Shown piece by piece: positions 16,150 to 19,476 of a stretch of DNA of 19,476 nt. The notes below the pieces were generated by a model that was not told where the DNA came from, made no database searches, and saw only the letters and a list, made by a program, of their open reading frames with translations. A program made the position numbers and the translations under genes. The first letter of the stretch is position 1. Each line of letters begins with the position of its first letter. The stretch is from an uncultured Synergistaceae bacterium (lineage in GTDB: Bacteria; Synergistota; Synergistia; Synergistales; Dethiosulfovibrionaceae): assembly GCA_902489135.1 (NCBI GenBank), contig CABTYW010000037.1, positions 1 to 19,476 of the forward strand, written 5' to 3'.

Positions 16150-17294
16150 ACAAGCCACCGCGACACAATCCAACGCGCGGCTTTGACCGCCTCGTTGAAT
16201 TCGGCAGGACGCGAGGGAGAGTGCTGAAGGAAGCGCGCCAACCCGTCCAGCAGATTTCGCGGCGTAATGATGGTCAAATAATCCTGATTTTCAAAATCTT
16301 CCATCATGCGGTTGAATCTGGGAACGCCCCACAGGCATTTCGTCGACAGAATTCCGCTGTCCACCAGGTATTCAGTAAGCTCCTGACACAGGCGTTTCAA
16401 ACCGTGATGATGCCCCACGGTAATCACCGCGGTTTGAACTCCCGCGGTCACCGCTTCGGAAATCATGGAGACCGAATCTTCGGTGCAGAACACCCGTTGG
16501 CAGTGGCCTAAAATTCCCGGTACGGGATTTCTGGGGTCCTGGGAAGCCAAAAAGAGCATTCTCACTCGAGGATGACCGACGCAAAGCTTGTAAAGCGCGT
16601 TTTCCGCTGCGGCCTGGGTGCGTCGCGACGTGGTAATGTAGAGGTCCACGTCGGCGCCTTCGGCGGCCTCAAGCAGAGTGGGCATCACTTTATTGACCCA
16701 AAGGGGCGCAATGGTGTAATTCAGGTCGTCGCCGCCGATGAGAATTCCCCAGGCCTCTTCCCGCCTTGCGGGGTAGTCGCTGAGAAGCTCTTTCTCCTGA
16801 TCTTTCAGCAGAGAAGCCATGATGGAGTTGGGCGCTCCCATGGTGACCAGCAGATTGTCGCCCTTCTGTCCGTCGTGTTTGGGAACGACGGCCATGTCAA
16901 AGGGCTTGATCCCCAGCACCGACGGCGTCATGACCACACAGCTTTTGCCGCCGAAACGACGGGCAAAAGCCAGGCAGTAGGGAGCGGCGTTGCTGCCCGC
17001 CGAAAGGAACAGAAGCGGGCGCCCCGCAGGGTTCATCTGAGCGATGCGATCGGCCAGAGGCTGAGCTCCGGCGTTTCTGAGCCAAGAGTCGAGAAAATAG
17101 TCCGACGCGCAAGGCAGCTTTCTCGAAAGAATTTTAATGTACTTCAGCTTGCGAAAGCGCGAAAGGCGCGGGGTCTCCAATTCCATTGAGTCCAATGAAA
17201 TCATTTCGCTCATTCGATCGCGAATGCCCCGGCTCTGCACAAGATGCCCCCGAGTTCCTTCGTTGAGAAGGATCAGTAACGGCCGCCCGCCCAT
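16146..17294 (-). CDS. ELM1/GtrOC1-like protein, putative GT-B glycosyltransferase
   Basis: The 382-residue protein resembles the ELM1 family, named after plant mitochondrial fission factor ELM1 and common in Gram-negative bacteria near LPS genes. Features are NEGTRGHLVQSRG (11-23), a PFDMAVVPKHD segment (131-141) followed by NLLVTMGAPN (147-156), GILIGGDD (183-190), TTSRRT (221-226) and the donor-site-like TEDSVSMISEAV (271-282). The two Rossmann-like halves and the last motif suggest a GT-B nucleotide-sugar transferase, but no reaction is assigned here. ATG at 17294 has GAGG about 7 nt upstream and begins 1 bp after the larC stop. The downstream GT4 gene overlaps it by ATGA. Confidence 0.75.
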   Translation of the reverse strand: MGGRPLLILLNEGTRGHLVQSRGIRDRMSEMISLDSMELETPRLSRFRKLKYIKILSRKLPCASDYFLDSWLRNAGAQPLADRIAQMNPAGRPLLFLSAGSNAAPYCLAFARRFGGKSCVVMTPSVLGIKPFDMAVVPKHDGQKGDNLLVTMGAPNSIMASLLKDQEKELLSDYPARREEAWGILIGGDDLNYTIAPLWVNKVMPTLLEAAEGADVDLYITTSRRTQAAAENALYKLCVGHPRVRMLFLASQDPRNPVPGILGHCQRVFCTEDSVSMISEAVTAGVQTAVITVGHHHGLKRLCQELTEYLVDSGILSTKCLWGVPRFNRMMEDFENQDYLTIITPRNLLDGLARFLQHSPSRPAEFNEAVKAARWIVSRWLV

Positions 17295-17295
17295 G

Positions 17296-18591
17296 CTATG
17301 GCCTCATGCTGGAGCGGTACTCGTCGAGAACGGCCGCTCTGAGGTCGTTGACGGAGACGTTGTGTTTGCGCGACAGATCGCGCAGATCATCGAACTCCGG
17401 CGTGACGCGCAGGACTTCATCGCCCCACAGGGCTTTTTTCATGGCGACTTTGCCGAAGGAACTTTCGAAATCCGCCATTTCACGGCGCAGAGTCATGCGG
17501 TTTACCTCGCTCCAGCGAAGGCCGAGGGTGGTGCTGTACCGCAGGATAATTTCGCCCAGCGCCTGACGTTTTTCAGGCGCGGCAATGCAGGTAACGCGCA
17601 CCGCCGGGCGCATTTTTTTCATGAGAATGGGCGTGAAAAACACGTCCAGCGCCCCGGCTTCAAAGAGGCGCGCTGAAAGCTCCTGATAATCCTGGGGGTT
17701 CATATCGTCCACATTGGTCTCCAGAATCGCCGTTTTGCCTTCCGAGTAGTTTTTTTTCAGCTTTTCGTCCTCTTCAATCACCATGGCTCGCAGCATATTG
17801 GGGATGTCGCTCTCGCGGTCACCGAAGCCGACGCCCGTCGCTTTCATCACTCCCGCCGGCAGCGGACCGAAGGAGCGGCACAGCGTTTTAAGCAGCACCG
17901 CCCCCGTGGGCGTGGTCCGCTCCATGGGCTCCCCCATGGAAAACACGGGGACGTTTTCCAAAAGGCGCGCCGTCGCCGGAGCCGGCACGGGCATGACGCC
18001 ATGGGCGCATTTTACGGTGCCGCTTCCCACATTAACGGAAGAAGCGCAAACTTGGTCAACTTTCAGCATTTCAAGCAGCACAAAGGCTCCGACGATGTCA
18101 ACAATGGAGTCGACGGCGCCCACCTCGTGAAAATGGATTTCGTCGAGGGACACGCCGTGAACGGAAGCTTCGGCCTCGCCCAAAAGCCTGAAGGCCCTGA
18201 CGGCACGCGATTTCACCTCGTCGGAAAGGCCGGACCGGTCAATGATGGTCTTGATCTCGTTAAAACTCCTGTGGCCGTGATGATCATGGTCGTGATGGTC
18301 ATGATGGTGATGATCATGGTCATGATGATCATGGTCATGATGGTGATGGTCGTCTTCACCTTCGGCGCCATGATCATGACGGCGCTCCTGCGCCGAAAGA
18401 TCTCTGACGTTCACGTCCGTGCCCATAAAGCCGAATTTTGCGGTGCGTTTCACGTCAATATCGAAGTCCTGCAGGCCGAGCTTGGACAGATGGTCCTTAA
18501 AAGTTCCAACGTCAAGCCCTAAATCAAGCAGCGCCCCCAAAAACATATCCCCGGCGATGCCGGAGCAACAATCCAGATAAAGAGTTCTCAT
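17296..18591 (-). CDS. larC: Nickel-pincer cofactor nickel insertase LarC (CTP-dependent), single ORF
   Basis: The 431-residue protein matches LarC, which inserts nickel into pyridinium-3,5-bisthiocarboxylate mononucleotide to form the NPN cofactor of lactate racemase LarA and related enzymes. Visible motifs are YLDCCSGIAGDMFLGALLDLG (5-25, in part), IHFHEVGAVDSIVDIVG, PVPAPATARLL, TTPTGAVLL and ETNVDDMNPQ. Between the first segment and the core is an insertion (72-107) of mostly His and Asp. In Lactobacillus plantarum LarC needs a programmed frameshift; here both halves are one continuous frame. ATG at 18591 was chosen, with GGTGAT just upstream; a GTG at 18600 is the alternative. larA, larB and larE are not in the window. 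It is the first gene of the glycosyltransferase run, 1 bp before the ELM1-like gene. Confidence 0.93.
   Translation of the reverse strand: MRTLYLDCCSGIAGDMFLGALLDLGLDVGTFKDHLSKLGLQDFDIDVKRTAKFGFMGTDVNVRDLSAQERRHDHGAEGEDDHHHHDHDHHDHDHHHHDHHDHDHHGHRSFNEIKTIIDRSGLSDEVKSRAVRAFRLLGEAEASVHGVSLDEIHFHEVGAVDSIVDIVGAFVLLEMLKVDQVCASSVNVGSGTVKCAHGVMPVPAPATARLLENVPVFSMGEPMERTTPTGAVLLKTLCRSFGPLPAGVMKATGVGFGDRESDIPNMLRAMVIEEDEKLKKNYSEGKTAILETNVDDMNPQDYQELSARLFEAGALDVFFTPILMKKMRPAVRVTCIAAPEKRQALGEIILRYSTTLGLRWSEVNRMTLRREMADFESSFGKVAMKKALWGDEVLRVTPEFDDLRDLSRKHNVSVNDLRAAVLDEYRSSMRP
18271..18378 (-). repeat. Low-complexity coding repeat for the LarC His/Asp-rich loop
   Basis: The DNA is an imperfect run of CAT/CAC and GAT/GAC codons encoding residues 72-107 of LarC, of which 20 of 36 are His. 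On the plus strand it appears as repeated ATGATCATGG-like units. Such a run can change length by slippage, but the frame is intact here. A His-rich loop suits binding or storing nickel or zinc. Confidence 0.85.
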
Positions 18592-18616
18592 TGATATCAC
18601 CGACCTTGTAATATTG

Positions 18617-18651
18617 CAAAGAAAGTCAGCCTGAAGGGGCAGACTGACTTT
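18617..18651 (-). terminator. Hairpin after waaA, possible terminator
   Basis: Arms at 18644-18651 and 18622-18629 form an 8-bp perfect stem (AAAGTCAG with CTGACTTT) around 14 nt. On the minus strand it is followed only by CTTTG. It lies 112 nt downstream of the waaA stop codon. Its upstream arm overlaps the expected start point of the larC promoter, so only transcripts arriving from waaA would carry the full hairpin. Confidence 0.45.
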
Positions 18652-18652
18652 T

Positions 18653-18682
18653 ATTATATCGAATTTTATTTTTTTGTGCCGA
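18653..18682 (-). promoter_or_regulatory. Promoter of the larC-glycosyltransferase-heptose operon
   Basis: The minus strand has a perfect -10 TATAAT (18653-18658), an A/T-rich 18-nt spacer and a -35 TCGGCA (18677-18682, four of six). The upstream 40 nt are A-rich, resembling an UP element. Transcription would start near 18646, giving a leader of about 55 nt to the larC ATG. It is the only strong promoter I see for the run of genes down to 6229. Confidence 0.55.
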
Positions 18683-18762
18683 TTTTTTCGTTTTTTTACT
18701 TCAAAACTTCATAACGCAAACGGGGCAAAAGGGCCGTTCTGCAAGGAGAAAGTGAGCGGAGA

Positions 18763-19476
18763 TCAAAGTTCCCCTTCATGCTCCGAAGCCGCCGAAGAGA
18801 GATAGGGCTCCACAAGCTTCCAGCTGCGCAGCGCTGCACCGCCCAGCGACGCAAAAAAGACGTCGGAGGCTTTCCGAAAAGTCTCGGGATTTTTCCATTG
18901 AAGGACGCTCTCAAAGAAACGCGTCATTTCATGGGCATTGTGAACAATTTGACACAGGCCGACGCCGCACAGAGCGCGGGTCGCTTGGGTAAAATCATGA
19001 TAGTCGGGGCCCTGGCAACAAGGAATTCCCCATATGGCGGGCTCCATCACGTTTTGCCCGCCCTTTTGCACCAGTGAACCGCCAAGAAAGGCGGCTTCCG
19101 CAAAGCCGTAGGCGGGGAACAAAACGCCGATGCGATCGACCACCATCACGTCCCATGGCTGATTTTCTTTTGTCTCGGACATGACGCACACGCCCTTCAA
19201 TCCCTGCCGGCGCGCTTCAGCCGTCACTGACAGGGCACGCTGGGGATGGCGCGGTACCACCACGATCCGAAGGTCGGGAAAAGTCCCTTTCAGCGCTTTA
19301 TAGGCCTGAAAAACGCAGGTCTCTTCGCCCGGATGGGTGCTGCCCGCGATGATGACCCGTCGAGACGGTGAAAAAAACGGGGCAAGTTCCGAGAGATCGG
19401 CGCGGTTTTTGCGCTCCATGAGAGCGTCCGCTTTGCAGTCGCCGGTCACCTTCACGCGCTCCGGCTGGGCGCCGAT
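18763..19476 (-). CDS. waaA: 3-deoxy-D-manno-octulosonic acid (Kdo) transferase, C-terminal part
   Basis: The frame is open to the right window edge, so the N-terminal acceptor domain and the start are outside. The 237 residues present are the donor half of WaaA/KdtA (GT30), which adds Kdo to lipid IVA at the inner face of the inner membrane. They include VKVTGDCKAD, IAGSTHPGEE, VVVPRHPQRA, the segment AFLGGSLVQKGGQNVMEP and GIPCCQGP. The family usually has GGHN where this protein has GGQN. The stop at 18763 is followed by a 162-bp spacer holding a hairpin and the larC promoter, so waaA may be a separate unit from the operon downstream although it serves the same pathway. Confidence 0.93.
   Translation of the reverse strand: MGAQPERVKVTGDCKADALMERKNRADLSELAPFFSPSRRVIIAGSTHPGEETCVFQAYKALKGTFPDLRIVVVPRHPQRALSVTAEARRQGLKGVCVMSETKENQPWDVMVVDRIGVLFPAYGFAEAAFLGGSLVQKGGQNVMEPAIWGIPCCQGPDYHDFTQATRALCGVGLCQIVHNAHEMTRFFESVLQWKNPETFRKASDVFFASLGGAALRSWKLVEPYLSSAASEHEGEL

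Noticed and set aside
18271..18378. Repeat pattern that might suggest a CRISPR array or tandem repeat locus
   Set aside because: No spacers and no fixed unit length; it is the codon run for the His-rich LarC loop.
18001..18522. Plus-strand frame with a Met/Val-rich, membrane-like stretch
   Set aside because: The stretch is the antisense reading of the LarC His/Asp codon repeat, an artefact of low complexity.

Overview
The window is a compact block of chromosomal genes, all transcribed from the minus strand. It runs from the 3' part of a Kdo transferase gene at the right edge to a tRNA-Leu gene at the left edge. Genes for Kdo transfer, ADP-heptose synthesis, two ADP-heptose-type transferases and an O-antigen ligase-like membrane protein show a diderm (Gram-negative) bacterium that makes lipopolysaccharide or lipooligosaccharide with a heptose-containing core. 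The single-ORF LarC, the large Lon-related protease and the moderately GC-rich base composition would fit an anaerobe such as a member of Synergistota. That taxonomic call is an impression from gene content, not a demonstrated placement.

Layout in the direction of transcription (right to left). Partial waaA (18763-19476) is followed by a hairpin that interleaves with a good promoter (18653-18682). That promoter heads a tightly packed run: larC, an ELM1-like putative glycosyltransferase, two GT4 glycosyltransferases, an O-antigen ligase-like protein, a deoxyhypusine-synthase-like protein of unknown role, two GT9 heptosyltransferase-type proteins, hldE, gmhB, gmhA and a secreted coiled-coil protein. 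Gaps are 0-60 bp and several neighbours overlap (ATGA, 8 bp, about 20-26 bp), so this is probably one operon of about 12 kb. It ends at a clear rho-independent terminator (6161-6201). After it come pfkA, a 263-bp spacer with an extended -10 promoter, the Lon-family protease gene overlapping nth by ATGA, a 200-bp spacer with a promoter, rarA, and tRNA-Leu(UAA) with its own promoter.

How the genes fit together. GmhA, the kinase and nucleotidyltransferase halves of HldE, and GmhB take sedoheptulose 7-phosphate to ADP-D-glycero-D-manno-heptose. The epimerase HldD is not in the window. The two GT9 proteins would use ADP-heptose on the Kdo-lipid A made by WaaA. The two GT4 enzymes and the ELM1-like protein would extend the oligosaccharide, and the ligase-like protein would attach or polymerise further glycan on the periplasmic side. 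LarC (nickel-pincer cofactor) and the DHS-like protein have no obvious part in this pathway. pfkA, the protease, nth and rarA are housekeeping genes.

No mobile element, CRISPR array, phage gene, rRNA or plus-strand gene could be supported. No intergenic stretch exceeds 300 bp. The points most worth a second look are the DHS-like protein inside the LPS cluster, the His-rich LarC at its head, the coiled-coil secreted protein at its end, a GT4 enzyme lacking the second Glu of its EX7E motif, and an Arg in place of the Walker A Lys of the Lon-like protease.
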